A program made the position numbers and the translations under genes. Shown here piece after piece: positions 15,612 through 25,677 of a DNA stretch of 64,000 nt; the first letter of the stretch is position 1; every line of letters starts with the position of its first letter. Source of the stretch: Sunxiuqinia sp965230765 (lineage in GTDB: Bacteria; Bacteroidota; Bacteroidia; Bacteroidales; Prolixibacteraceae); the NCBI GenBank assembly GCA_965230765.1, contig CBDDLR010000002.1, forward strand, positions 62,001 to 126,000, in the 5' to 3' direction. The notes under the pieces were generated by a model. That model searched no databases. It had not been told where the DNA came from and saw nothing but the letters and a program-made list of their open reading frames with translations.

Positions 15612-17930
15612 ATGAAAACAACAATAAGAATAGCAAAACTCGAACTGAACAACCTGTTCTATTCGCCACTGGCATGGTTGGTGCTGGTGGGCTTTAGTAT
15701 TTTTACGGCTTACGAAATTATTCCGGATCTTACACACATGGCAAAAATCTTGGGTTTGTATCATACAGAGTCTGGGGGAATAACCCGTAGGCTTTTTACC
15801 CATGAAAAAATGGGGTATTTGGGGCATACACGTACCCTGTTAATGGTCTTAATTCCTTTAATTAGCATGGGAGTCATCAGTCGCGAGGCCAGCAGTGGTT
15901 CCATTAAGCTCCTGTACTCTTCACCTATTAAGTTAGGTTCCATTGTAATGGGTAAATACCTGGGGGTTATGGTTTTTGTGAGCATGCTGATGTCTATATC
16001 CTTGCTGGCTATATTTATCGGTAACTTTACGGTTGAGCACCTGGATTTTGGAAGTTTGATAAGTGTCTTTATCCATTTATACCTGTTTGCGGCTTTAATT
16101 GCTGCAATTGGGGTATTTATATCCACCTTTTCGGCTTACCCCATTGTGGATGCCGTAGCCACCATCGCCCTGGTTTATGGTTTAGATTTGCTGTATGGTT
16201 TGGTTGATGAAGTACCTGTTGTCAGTACCATTATGTATTGGATTGCACCCTCTCAGCAAATGGGATATGCCTTCAAAGGCTTGGTTACTTCACAGTCCCT
16301 GCTCTATTTTGTGGTATTGATTATCGTTTTTGTATGCTGGGCTTACTTTAGAATGGTGCTAAAACGCCAAACAAGTGCGGCCAAGTGGATGACCCGTGCA
16401 AAAATGACAGGCTTGCTTGTATTTGCCATGGGGGTAATTTACATCACCACCATACCGACATTGCTTTGGTACAAGGATATGAGTGCAACCCAGAAGAATG
16501 TATTGAGCCCGGTAAGTAAAGAGGCTTTGGTAGATTTGAAGGATCAACCCATTAAAATTACCACTTATGTGAATTTGTTTCATGGTGATACCCGAGGATT
16601 AATGCCGGAAGATCATGTTACTTCCAAAGATTTTTTCCATAAATATTACCTGGAATATCCACAAATTGAAATGGATTTTGTGTACTTCTACAAGCCATCA
16701 CAATTGGAGGGGTATCAAAGAAAAAGTTTGCCCGGCGACCCCATAAGCCTGGATGAGACCATCAAGTATATGTCCAACTTATTGAAAATGGATATCAATG
16801 ATATTCGCCATATCGATGAGTTGGGATTAAGTGATGATATTGTAAAAAACTACGCCAATTTCCATTTCAGAATACTGGAAAGTAAGGGTAAAAAAAGCAT
16901 CCTAAAGTATAAATTTAATGATTTGAAGGCCTGGCCGGCTCAGGCACAAATAACGGCTGCATTCAAACGATTGGTAGGCAATAGCTATAAGATTGCTTGT
17001 GTAGAAGGCCACCGGGAAAGAGGGATGGATGTGAATGAAAAGCTGGCAAGTACCCGAACTGCTTATCGTCCAAAGATAAATTACCCTGAAAATTATGATT
17101 TAGCCATCTCTTCAGCCGACCAGCGACGATCTTTAATAAACAATGGTTTTGAAGTAGTGAGTTTAAACCTTAGCCAGGAAGTTCCTTCGGATGTTGATGT
17201 ATTGCTTATTGCAGAACCCAAATCAGAGTTTTCAGAGCAGGAACTGGCCAACTTGAAAAAGTATAACGACAAAGGTGGGCACCTGATCATTACCTCCGGA
17301 CGTGACAATGAAAAGATAATGAATCCGATTGTTGCAGATTTTGGTGTGGAATACCTGCCTGGAATATTGGTGAACGATAACCCCGAATATCCGGCTGATT
17401 ATAACCTGGCGGAATCTCATGGTGAATTCAAAGAAAGTCTTCGTTTAAATATCCCTGTCGGGCTTGGGAAAGCCACGGCTTTAAAGCTGGATGAAAACAA
17501 GGGCTTTAAATCCTTTGTCCTACTTAGCTCAAAAGGCAAGGAAACATGGATGGATGCCACAGGACCAAACAAGTTTGGAGAGATTACCTACAACGAAGCC
17601 GAAGGAGACCAAAAAGCAAGCCTTCCGATTGCCGTTCAGCTGGAAAGAACAGTGAACAACAAAAGCCAGAAAGTGCTGATTGCCTCGGATGCCGATTTTT
17701 TGAGTAATGGAAGTCGTGAGGTAGGTAACGGAAGCTTTATGCCTTATTTGTCAAAGTGGATGACCAATGGCGATTACCCACTAGATATACCAGTTGTTGA
17801 AGGAAAAGATAATCGGGTAAGCATTGCCTGGGAAAACATTATTTGGCTAAGCTTGCTGATGTACTTTTTAGTACCGGGTCTGTTCGCCTTCTTTGGCGGC
17901 AGAATGTTGATGAAACGAATGAAGAATTAG
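15612..17930 (+). CDS. ABC-2 permease fused to GldG-like extracytoplasmic domain, copy 1, subunit B
   Basis: A 772-residue protein with the same build as subunit A: helices at about 17-36, 78-98 and on to about 250, a helix at about 264-285 (GLLVFAMGVIYITTIPTLL), a roughly 450-residue extracytoplasmic domain (VDVLLIAEPKSEFSEQELANL, YNDKGGHLIITSGRDNE, VLIASDADFLSNG) and a C-terminal helix (LLMYFLVPGLFAFFGG) with a KRMKN tail. It is distinct in sequence from subunit A, pointing to a heterodimeric membrane part. Similar fused permeases are annotated as Gldg-family proteins. The transported substrate is unknown. Confidence 0.9.
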   Translation: MKTTIRIAKLELNNLFYSPLAWLVLVGFSIFTAYEIIPDLTHMAKILGLYHTESGGITRRLFTHEKMGYLGHTRTLLMVLIPLISMGVISREASSGSIKLLYSSPIKLGSIVMGKYLGVMVFVSMLMSISLLAIFIGNFTVEHLDFGSLISVFIHLYLFAALIAAIGVFISTFSAYPIVDAVATIALVYGLDLLYGLVDEVPVVSTIMYWIAPSQQMGYAFKGLVTSQSLLYFVVLIIVFVCWAYFRMVLKRQTSAAKWMTRAKMTGLLVFAMGVIYITTIPTLLWYKDMSATQKNVLSPVSKEALVDLKDQPIKITTYVNLFHGDTRGLMPEDHVTSKDFFHKYYLEYPQIEMDFVYFYKPSQLEGYQRKSLPGDPISLDETIKYMSNLLKMDINDIRHIDELGLSDDIVKNYANFHFRILESKGKKSILKYKFNDLKAWPAQAQITAAFKRLVGNSYKIACVEGHRERGMDVNEKLASTRTAYRPKINYPENYDLAISSADQRRSLINNGFEVVSLNLSQEVPSDVDVLLIAEPKSEFSEQELANLKKYNDKGGHLIITSGRDNEKIMNPIVADFGVEYLPGILVNDNPEYPADYNLAESHGEFKESLRLNIPVGLGKATALKLDENKGFKSFVLLSSKGKETWMDATGPNKFGEITYNEAEGDQKASLPIAVQLERTVNNKSQKVLIASDADFLSNGSREVGNGSFMPYLSKWMTNGDYPLDIPVVEGKDNRVSIAWENIIWLSLLMYFLVPGLFAFFGGRMLMKRMKN

Positions 17931-18037
17931 TAAGAAAAGACACTTAGATAGTAGACAATTAGATACTTAGGATTCTAAAAGTCTATTGTCTAAGTCTCTA
18001 CAAATGACAATCAATAATTGAAATAAATTTATAAAAA
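17931..18037. repeat. Spacer with TTAGATA-type words and an inverted repeat
   Basis: AGACAAT and ATTGTCT form an inverted repeat inside a stretch of variants of ACTTAGATA and TAGATACTTAG (about 17940-17997). It separates permease B from the thioredoxin pseudogene and contains no coding frame. Confidence 0.5.
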
Positions 18038-19267
18038 ATGAAAAAATTACTATTAGTGGTAGTTGCCATACTAGGTATAAACTCTGCCTTTTCGCAAGGA
18101 ATAGAATTTGAGCACGGAACTTTAGCCGAAGCATTCGCCAAGGCAAAAAAAGAAAACAAACTGGTATTTGTTGATATCTAAACAAGCTGGTGCGGGCCAT
18201 GTAAACGCCTGAGCAAAGAAGTATTTCCACAAAAAGTTGTTGGCGATTATTTTAATCCACGTTTTGTGAATGTTAAAATTGATGCCGAAAAGGGAGAAGG
18301 TGTTGACTTTGCTAAAAAGTATAAGGTAACAAATTACCCAACATTATTATTCCTTAGCCCGGATGGCGAAGAAATGCATAGAGTACTTGGCTTTTCACAA
18401 GCAGATGGTTTAATTAAAGATGCTAAAATAGCCGAGGATCCTTCAATGCAATTAGAAGCGCTACAAAAAAGATATAATGAGGGCGAGCGCGATCTTGATT
18501 TCTTGATGCAGTTGTGTGCACAGCTAGGTAAGCAGAGAAAGATGGATGAGATTTATAAAATTGGGGCAGCCTACACAAAAACCATCGAGATGGAGCAATT
18601 GTACGACCCTAAGGTATTTCAAATGGTAACCTGGTCTACAATACTTGAATTCGAAGATGAGGCTTACCAGTTTATTTATAACAACTGGGATCAAATTATT
18701 GAAAAAACAGGCATACAAGAAAGGGAACTCCAGCGAACAATGCGAAAGCCGGCGGGTAAATATATTGGAAAAATAGCCGAAGACGAGAATAATAGTATTG
18801 AAGATATTGATAAGGCCATTGAACGTGTTAAAAAAGTCTTAGCAACCGTTAATAAAGAGGCTTTATATTCCGCGAATTATTTGGCAAAAGGTGATGCGGA
18901 TAACTGGTATATCATACAGAAGCAAATACTGGACATGAAAATAGAAGAGAAAGACTGGAGAGGTATGCGCGTTGCTATGTACATGATGGCAGAGACGATT
19001 AATGAGAATAGCGATGTATTTGACGGGAGTGGTATGTATAAAAAGCTGATTAAAGATTTTACTCAGTTAGAAAAAAAATACGAGGAAAACTTCGATTATG
19101 GTGCTTACCAAAGCATTATACGTTTATACAAATTAGATGGCAACAAGAAAAAAGCCTTGGAATATTTAGAAAAATTTAAGTTAGACGCTGAAAAGAAGTT
19201 CATACCTACTCTAAAACGTTTGCCAAAAGACGAGCAAAAATTTATAGAAGAGATTGAGCAGATGTAG
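18038..19267 (+). pseudogene. Exported thioredoxin-like gene with a stop just before the active site
   Basis: From ATG 18038 the frame encodes a signal peptide (MKKLLLVVVAILGINSAFSQ) and the N-terminus of a thioredoxin domain, then hits TAA at 18179-18181 (codon 48), four codons before the active-site Cys of WCGPC. The rest of the frame is open to 19267. The full frame is 409 codons plus stop, exactly the length of the intact gene at 31805-33034, which reads ACC TAT where this copy has ATC TAA. The rest is very close to that paralogue, including the C-terminal helical region. The only products could be a 47-residue exported peptide or a downstream restart without signal or CXXC. It lies between the two ABC cassettes. 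Confidence 0.9.
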
Positions 19268-19786
19268 AGTATAATACGCTCGCTACCGCGCGATTGTATC
19301 GCGTGGTAGAATTGGAATCGAGCGACAATAAAGCATAACTAATTAAATTAATAAAAAGAAAAATTATAAAGAGAAAAATGAAACTTTCTTTAACTATTAT
19401 GGAGTGATCATTTATTGAAACAATACATCCGATTAAATGAACGGGTATAATCCTGTCAATCAAAAAAACAGATTGGTAGATTTTATTTTAATTATCAGAG
19501 ACTGTTGAGGGAAATCCTTTGCAGTTTTTTTGCTTATAGTTGATGATTAACCTTAATTAACCTAAAAAGTCAACGTTTTTTTCAACCGATTCGGACATCT
19601 TGTTTTCCTTAGTATAGAAAAAACCATAGAAAACGTTTAATAGGCATTATTGAAGTGAAAATGACAGCCTTTAAATGGCAAAAAATTGATCTAATGAAAC
19701 GAGCATAGTAAAAAGATTTTTAATACACATAATGAGGATGATGCGAGTTCCATGAGTTACCATAAAAAATAACCAATTATAAACGA
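19268..19786. other. 519-bp gene-free spacer before the second ABC cassette
   Basis: The first part has a hairpin (ACCGCGCGAT / ATCGCGTGGT, about 19284-19306) without T-run. An aborted frame MKLSLTIME ends at about 19408. The word starting ATTAACCTTAATTAACC recurs at 19546-19566. I find no complete gene; the aborted frame may be the remains of a gene start. Confidence 0.5.
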
Positions 19787-22045
19787 ATGAAAATTATACT
19801 GAAAATTGCAAAACTGCAGCTACTAAACCTGATGTACTCACCCATATCCTGGGTGGTGCTGATGGTTTTTGCGCTCTACTCCGGTATTAGTTTTACAGAT
19901 GGACTGGAGTCCTTACACCGAACGTTCAAACAGGTACCCGACCTGATGAGCCTTAACACGAATCGCTTGTTTACTCAGGATCGCTGGGGCTACTTCTTTA
20001 AAATGAAGGAGCTTATGTTCTTGTTTGTACCCATATTGACCATGGGTTTTATCAGTAACGAGATGAACAGCGGAACCATTAAGCTGCTTTATTCATCGCC
20101 TCTAAAAATCAGGAATATAGTTGTGGGTAAATACCTGGCCATGCTGGTGTTCAGTCTGGCTATTGTATTGGTTATGGCAATGGCCATTATTGGAGCAGGC
20201 TTGTTTATTCCCGGTATGGATACGGGGGTGACCATAGCCGGTTTAATTGGCTTCTTTTTACTCATTGCTACCTACTCGGCCATAGGTTTGTTTATGTCTT
20301 CCCTGTCGCGTTACCAGATCATTTCAGGCCTTGCGACCATCGCCTTTTTGTTTGTGCTCGATTTTCTGGGAGGCCTGGCACAAGATGTACCTGTACTGAG
20401 AGACATCCTGTATTGGCTGTCCATTTCAAACCACACCACACCGGCACTTCAGGGCTATTTGGTGAGTACCAACATTTTTTACTTTATCATTGTATCGGTT
20501 TTATTCTTGGCTTTTACGGTGAATAAACTGCATGCCGACCGCCAAAACAAAAAGGGAAAACAAAAAATCCGTTTGCAATCGGCAGGCTACCTGTGTATTG
20601 CTATTGTATGCATTGGCATAGCTGCCATCCCTAAGTTGAAGGTATACGGCGATATGACCGAAACAAAGCTTCACACGGCTCACCCGGGTACACAGAAAAT
20701 ATTGGCACAGCTAAAGGAAGATCAGCTTAAGGTCAAGTTTTTTGCACACGTTAACAACCGCGATGTCCGACCTCAATATCGGAAAAGGTTTGAAAGACGA
20801 TATTATAGCAGTTACACCCGCTTTTTGCGCGATACCAAATTCGAATACCAAATTTTTTATTCTCCGGTAAGATGGGATTCGTTCAAAGGGGAGTTTAAGA
20901 ATTACAGCCCCCGTAAAAAAGCTGAACTAATTGCCTATTACAAAGGTTTGGACATGGACGAAATTAAAGACATTAAAGAACTGGATGCAAAGGACCAGGA
21001 AATTCTGGGAAGGTATGATATGACTCATGGCGTTCTGGAAAATTTTGTTTACAAAGACCAGCAGGCTTTTTTTATGCAAACTCGTGATGATCGTGCGTTA
21101 AATGCAACTGAGATTGAATGGGCCACTGCTTTTAAAACGCTTGTACATTCGCCTTACCAGGTGAGCTTTGTTACAGGCCACAAAGAAAGAAGCATCGAAC
21201 GTGCCTGGGAGCAGGACTGGAACCGTATGGCAAAGGTATGGACGCACCGTTCGGCACTGGCAAATAATGGCTTTATTGTGAATAGCCAGGATATTACAAA
21301 AGGGGATATTAAGGAAGATACGGATATCCTGATGATTCTGGATCCTATGCAGGCTTATAGCGAGGAAGAACTTTCGAAAATTAAATCCTACATCGATAAA
21401 GGAGGAAACCTTGTTATTGCAGCTGAAGGTAAAAACAGTGCTTTCATCAACCCTGTTTTAAGTCTAATTAATGTTGAACTTCAGAATGCTTCCATTGTAA
21501 GCGACCACACGGGGCGTGTAAGCGAAGTGTGTTTGGGAACAGTCAATAAAAATGCCCCAGGCCTGCTTATCGATTACGGAATGGATGATATAGAACTGCC
21601 GGGAGCTTCTCCGTTTACTTATGAAGAAAAGGATGGTTTTACCGTTACTCCATTGCTTACAACCAACAAGCAACACACAAGCCTGGCCGATAAAGATCAA
21701 AAGGAAAGCTTTACCGTGGCATTAGCCTTGGATCGCGATAAAAATGGCAAGCAACAAAAAATTATTGTGGTAGGAGATGCCGATTTTGCCGCCGATAAAG
21801 TGATCCTGAAAAATAGGAGTACCAGAGATCCTTTTACAGCAAACACGCTGTTTTATAAAAACCTATTCAGATGGTTCACTGCCGGTGAATATCCATTGTT
21901 GTTCGAAGATATTAAAGGAAGCGACAACACGATAATCATGAGCAATGCCAAAGAGAAGGTTTATAAGATCCTATACATCTGGGTTTTCCCATTTGCCTTA
22001 TTATTTATTGGCGGATTTATTTTCTGGAGAAGGAGACGAATGTAG
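19787..22045 (+). CDS. ABC-2 permease fused to GldG-like extracytoplasmic domain, copy 2, subunit A
   Basis: A 752-residue paralogue of 12236-14488 with the same helices and GldG-like domain. The membrane helices are almost unchanged. Differences cluster in the first extracytoplasmic loop (DGLESLHRTFKQVPDLM against GGLESIHGFFKQRPDGM) and in the first part of the GldG-like domain (NNRDVRPQYRKRFERRYYSS). The C-terminal 150 residues are again very similar, with a two-residue insertion (RST before RDPF). This pattern suggests the same machine with altered extracytoplasmic contacts. It is followed by copy 2 of the ATPase after a longer, REP-filled spacer. Confidence 0.9.
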   Translation: MKIILKIAKLQLLNLMYSPISWVVLMVFALYSGISFTDGLESLHRTFKQVPDLMSLNTNRLFTQDRWGYFFKMKELMFLFVPILTMGFISNEMNSGTIKLLYSSPLKIRNIVVGKYLAMLVFSLAIVLVMAMAIIGAGLFIPGMDTGVTIAGLIGFFLLIATYSAIGLFMSSLSRYQIISGLATIAFLFVLDFLGGLAQDVPVLRDILYWLSISNHTTPALQGYLVSTNIFYFIIVSVLFLAFTVNKLHADRQNKKGKQKIRLQSAGYLCIAIVCIGIAAIPKLKVYGDMTETKLHTAHPGTQKILAQLKEDQLKVKFFAHVNNRDVRPQYRKRFERRYYSSYTRFLRDTKFEYQIFYSPVRWDSFKGEFKNYSPRKKAELIAYYKGLDMDEIKDIKELDAKDQEILGRYDMTHGVLENFVYKDQQAFFMQTRDDRALNATEIEWATAFKTLVHSPYQVSFVTGHKERSIERAWEQDWNRMAKVWTHRSALANNGFIVNSQDITKGDIKEDTDILMILDPMQAYSEEELSKIKSYIDKGGNLVIAAEGKNSAFINPVLSLINVELQNASIVSDHTGRVSEVCLGTVNKNAPGLLIDYGMDDIELPGASPFTYEEKDGFTVTPLLTTNKQHTSLADKDQKESFTVALALDRDKNGKQQKIIVVGDADFAADKVILKNRSTRDPFTANTLFYKNLFRWFTAGEYPLLFEDIKGSDNTIIMSNAKEKVYKILYIWVFPFALLFIGGFIFWRRRRM

Positions 22046-22304
22046 AAGGGCGCAGTGCAAAGCGCAAAGAGCTACGGGAAATAATATGCTGAAAACCGAT
22101 AATTAAGCGTAATGTAAATCAAGCTCTGAAGGGGCGTAACACCATAGCCCAGGTCAGCACCCTGGGTGTAAGAACAGTAATCAATCCGACGCATCACAAA
22201 CTAATTAAATATACAAAGAGACTTTGCGTCGGAAATTGAATAAAATTAAAATGAAGATTAAACCAGCACTCGGCACATAGCCCTGTGCACTAAGCAATAA
22301 CATC
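22046..22304. repeat. Spacer with REP-like elements between permease A and ATPase, copy 2
   Basis: GGGGCGTAACACCATAGCCC and CCAGGTCAGCACCCTGG (about 22131-22165) look like the common Bacteroidota REP-type repeat. CCGACGC (22186-22192) and GCGTCGG (22226-22232) form a longer inverted repeat. The words GCAGTGCAAAGCGCAAAG (22049 on) echo the spacer at 15530. The equivalent spacer of copy 1 is 117 bp and has none of the REP parts, so these arrived after duplication. No coding frame is seen. Confidence 0.6.
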
Positions 22305-23228
22305 ATGTCAAATACAATATTAGAAATCAAAAACCTGTCGCACCGCTATACGAAGAACTGGGCCATCCGCGACATCAATATAGAAATGCACTCGAACGAA
22401 ATCCTTGGATTATTAGGGTCTAACGGGGCTGGTAAATCAACCACCATGAATATTTTGTGTGGTGTTTTGAACCAAACCGAAGGCGAAGTATTCATTAACG
22501 GGATCGACCTGCGTAAAAACCCGGAAGAAGCCAAAAAGAACATTGGTTTCTTACCACAAAAGCCGCCGGTGTATCCTGATTTAGCCGTAGAAGAATATTT
22601 AAAGCATACGGCACACCTACGTTTTGTGCCGGAGAAAGAAATTCCGGCAGCCTTGGAAGCAGCCATGGAAAAATGTGGCTTGCTACACATGCGCAAACGC
22701 CTGATTCGTAATCTATCAGGTGGTTACCAGCAGCGTGTAGGTATTGCACAGGCCATTATCCACAAACCAAAGCTGGTTATTTTCGATGAACCCACCGTTG
22801 GCTTGGACCCGAACAACATTGCGGAAATTCGCGAGTTGATCAAAGAGATTGCCGACGACCGTGCCGTTATTCTTTGTACACACATTTTACCTGAGGTACA
22901 AATGATTTGTAGTACCGTAAAGATGATTGAAGCAGGTAAACTGGTGTTTGCCGATACCATTGATGCCTTTAATAACGTGATTGAGCCGGATACCATGACC
23001 GTTTCTTTCGACAATCCACCCACCAACCCGGAATTGATGGAAATCGATGGGGTACTAGAGATCAATGAGAACAATGGCAAACTGGAAATCCGCTTTGATA
23101 CAAGCAAGGAAGTTTCTAAAAAACTCATTGAACTTAGTGTTAAAAACAACTGGCAACTCAAAGAAGTGGGCATCGAAAAGCAATCGCTTGATTTAATATT
23201 TGCACACTTATCAGGAAAGGTAAAATAG
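22305..23228 (+). CDS. ABC transporter ATPase, GldA/CcmA-like, copy 2
   Basis: A 307-residue protein that differs from 14606-15529 only at R29H, N30S, T93A, T100K and T275S (approximate positions). All catalytic motifs are intact (GSNGAGKST, LSGGYQQRVG, IFDEPTVGLDP). DNA-level silent differences between the copies are frequent, so the duplication is not brand new and the protein has been kept under strong selection. The two ATPases are probably interchangeable, which would let either power both permease pairs. That last point is inference. Confidence 0.95.
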   Translation: MSNTILEIKNLSHRYTKNWAIRDINIEMHSNEILGLLGSNGAGKSTTMNILCGVLNQTEGEVFINGIDLRKNPEEAKKNIGFLPQKPPVYPDLAVEEYLKHTAHLRFVPEKEIPAALEAAMEKCGLLHMRKRLIRNLSGGYQQRVGIAQAIIHKPKLVIFDEPTVGLDPNNIAEIRELIKEIADDRAVILCTHILPEVQMICSTVKMIEAGKLVFADTIDAFNNVIEPDTMTVSFDNPPTNPELMEIDGVLEINENNGKLEIRFDTSKEVSKKLIELSVKNNWQLKEVGIEKQSLDLIFAHLSGKVK

Positions 23229-23310
23229 TAATGGCATAGCGCATAGCGCATAGTGCAAAGCGAAACACTTTGTCCTCTGCTCTCTGCCCTTTGCCCTAAG
23301 CGAATTCATT
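23229..23310 (+). repeat. Conserved 82-bp spacer between ATPase and permease B, copy 2
   Basis: It is identical to 15530-15611 except for G instead of T in the third GCATAG word. It ends in the same GCGAATTCATT before the start codon. Confidence 0.6.
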
Positions 23311-25653
23311 ATGAAAACAACAATAAGAATAGCAAAACTCGAACTGAACAACTTGTTCTATTCGCCATTGGCATGGTTGGTGCTGGTGGGCTTTAGTATT
23401 TTTACAGCCTACGAAATTATTCCTACTCTTAAGCACATTGCAGAAATGATGGGTATGCGTAATTCGGAAGCAGGCAGGTCAATAACTGATTGGATATTTA
23501 CCGGAGAACACCATACTTATTTTGCATACACGCGTGATCTGTTAATGGTCTTAATTCCCTTAATTAGCATGGGGGTCATCAGTCGCGAGGCCAGCAGTGG
23601 TTCCATTAAACTTCTGTACTCTTCACCCATTAAGCTGGGTTCCATTGTAGTGGGAAAATACATTGGTGTAATGGTGTTTGTAAGCATGCTGATGTCCATA
23701 TCCTTGCTGGGTATATTTATCGGGAACTTTACAGTTGAGCACCTGGATTTTGGACGGCTAATGAGTGTCTTTATCCATTTATACCTGTTTGCAGCTTTAA
23801 TTGCTGCCATTGGGGTATTTATTTCCACCTTTTCGGCTTATCCCATTGTGGATGCGGTAGCCACCATTGCCTTGGTATACGGTTTGGATTTACTGTATGG
23901 CCTGGTAGATGAAGTACCCGTTGTCAATGTTATTATGTACTGGATAGCACCCTCGCAGCAAATGGAATATGCCTATAGAGGTTTGGTTACTTCACAGTCC
24001 CTGCTCTATTTTGTGGTATTGATCATCCTGTTTGTATCCTGGGCTTATCTTAGAATGGTGCTAAAACGCCAAACAAGTACGGCCAAGTGGATGACCCGTG
24101 CAAAAATGACAGGCTTGTTATTATTTGCCATGGGGGTAATTTATACCACTACCAAGCCTGCATTGCTTTGGTACAAGGATATGAGTGCTACACAAAAGAA
24201 TGTGTTGAGCCCGGTAAGTAAAGAGGCTTTGGCAGATTTGAAGGATCAACCCATTAAAATTACCACTTATGTGAATTTGTTTGGGGATGAAACCTATGGT
24301 TTAATGCCGAAAGATCATGTTACTGCCAAAGCTTTTTTCCATAAATACTACCTGGAACATCCACAAATTGAAATGGACTTTGTGTATTACTACAATCCAC
24401 CGCAATTGGAGGCCTATCAAGATAATGTCATGTTTGGCAAACGCATTAGTTTGGAAGAGACCATCGATTATATGTCCAAATTAATAAAAATGGATAAGCG
24501 TGACATTCGCCATATCGATGAGTTGGGATTAAGTGATGATATAGTAAAAAACTATGCCAATTTTAATTTCAGAATACTGGAAAGCAAGGGGAAAAAGAGC
24601 CTCTTAAAGTATAGGTTTGATGATATGATAGGCTGGCCTGATCAGGCACAAACAACGGCAGCCTTTAAAAGACTGGTTGCTAAGTCCTATAAGATCGCCT
24701 TTGTAGAAGGCCACCAGGAAAGAGGAATTGATGTGAATGAAAAGCTGGCAAGAACGCGAAGAGCTTATCGTCCAAAGGTAAACTACCCTGAAAATTACGA
24801 TTTGGCCATTTCATCAGCTGATGAACGGCATGCCTTAAAAAACAATGGATTTGATGTGGTGAGTTTAAGCCTTGCTCAGGAAGTTCCTTCGGATGTGGAT
24901 GTGTTGTTAATTGCAGAACCCCAATCAGAATTTTCGGAGCAGGAACTGGCCAACCTAAAAAAGTATGCTGATAGGGGAGGTAATCTGATCATTACCTCGG
25001 GTCGTGGCAACGAAAAGGTGATGAACCCGATTGTGGCAGAATTTGGCGTAGAATACCTGCCAGGTATGTTGGTAAACGATAATCCAAACTATCCGGCTGA
25101 TTTTAACCTGGCAGAACCGCAAGGTGAATTTAAGGAAAGCCTTTTGTTTAAGCCAGATGTACAGGTAATTAAAGCCACCGCTTTAAAGGTAGATGAAAAC
25201 AAGGGCTTTAAATCCTTTGTCCTACTTAGCTCAAAAGGCAAGGAAACCTGGATGGATGCCACAGGACCAAACGAATTTGGAGAAATTACCTACAACGAAG
25301 CCGAAGGCGATAAAAAGGCAAGTTTACCAATCGCTGTTCAATTGGAAAGAACCGTGAACAACAAAAGCCAGAAAGTGCTGATTGCCTCGGATGCTGAATT
25401 TCTGAGCAATGCAAGGCGTTATCAGGCTCCGAAAGGAATCCGTGTTGCCAATGCAAGGTTCATGCCTTATCTATCGAAATGGTTGACCGGTGGCGATTAT
25501 CCGCTGGATATTCCACGTCCTGAAGACAAGGACCTTCGAACTACCATAGCCTGGGAAAACATTATTTGGCTAAACTTATTGTTGTATGGATTTGTACCAG
25601 GTCTGTTTGTATTCTTTGGTGGTAGAATGTTGTTGAAGAGAATGAGGAATTAA
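23311..25653 (+). CDS. ABC-2 permease fused to GldG-like extracytoplasmic domain, copy 2, subunit B
   Basis: A 780-residue paralogue of 15612-17930. Helices and the C-terminal half are closely similar. The loop after the first helix is rewritten (TLKHIAEMMGMRNSEAG against DLTHMAKILGLYHTESG, then ITDWIFTGEHHTYFAYTRD). Differences also cluster in the first part of the GldG-like domain and near the C-terminus (NARRYQAPKGIRVANARFM). It completes the second cassette and is followed by a 153-bp inverted-repeat element and then the propeller lipoprotein. Confidence 0.9.
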   Translation: MKTTIRIAKLELNNLFYSPLAWLVLVGFSIFTAYEIIPTLKHIAEMMGMRNSEAGRSITDWIFTGEHHTYFAYTRDLLMVLIPLISMGVISREASSGSIKLLYSSPIKLGSIVVGKYIGVMVFVSMLMSISLLGIFIGNFTVEHLDFGRLMSVFIHLYLFAALIAAIGVFISTFSAYPIVDAVATIALVYGLDLLYGLVDEVPVVNVIMYWIAPSQQMEYAYRGLVTSQSLLYFVVLIILFVSWAYLRMVLKRQTSTAKWMTRAKMTGLLLFAMGVIYTTTKPALLWYKDMSATQKNVLSPVSKEALADLKDQPIKITTYVNLFGDETYGLMPKDHVTAKAFFHKYYLEHPQIEMDFVYYYNPPQLEAYQDNVMFGKRISLEETIDYMSKLIKMDKRDIRHIDELGLSDDIVKNYANFNFRILESKGKKSLLKYRFDDMIGWPDQAQTTAAFKRLVAKSYKIAFVEGHQERGIDVNEKLARTRRAYRPKVNYPENYDLAISSADERHALKNNGFDVVSLSLAQEVPSDVDVLLIAEPQSEFSEQELANLKKYADRGGNLIITSGRGNEKVMNPIVAEFGVEYLPGMLVNDNPNYPADFNLAEPQGEFKESLLFKPDVQVIKATALKVDENKGFKSFVLLSSKGKETWMDATGPNEFGEITYNEAEGDKKASLPIAVQLERTVNNKSQKVLIASDAEFLSNARRYQAPKGIRVANARFMPYLSKWLTGGDYPLDIPRPEDKDLRTTIAWENIIWLNLLLYGFVPGLFVFFGGRMLLKRMRN

Positions 25654-25677
25654 TAAAACCAGAAATGTAAAAATTAA

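Noticed and set aside
12236..25653. Lantibiotic or other peptide export cluster
   Set aside because: There is no modification enzyme, peptidase-containing exporter or precursor next to the ABC genes; the 33-residue frame at 3424 is 9 kb away.
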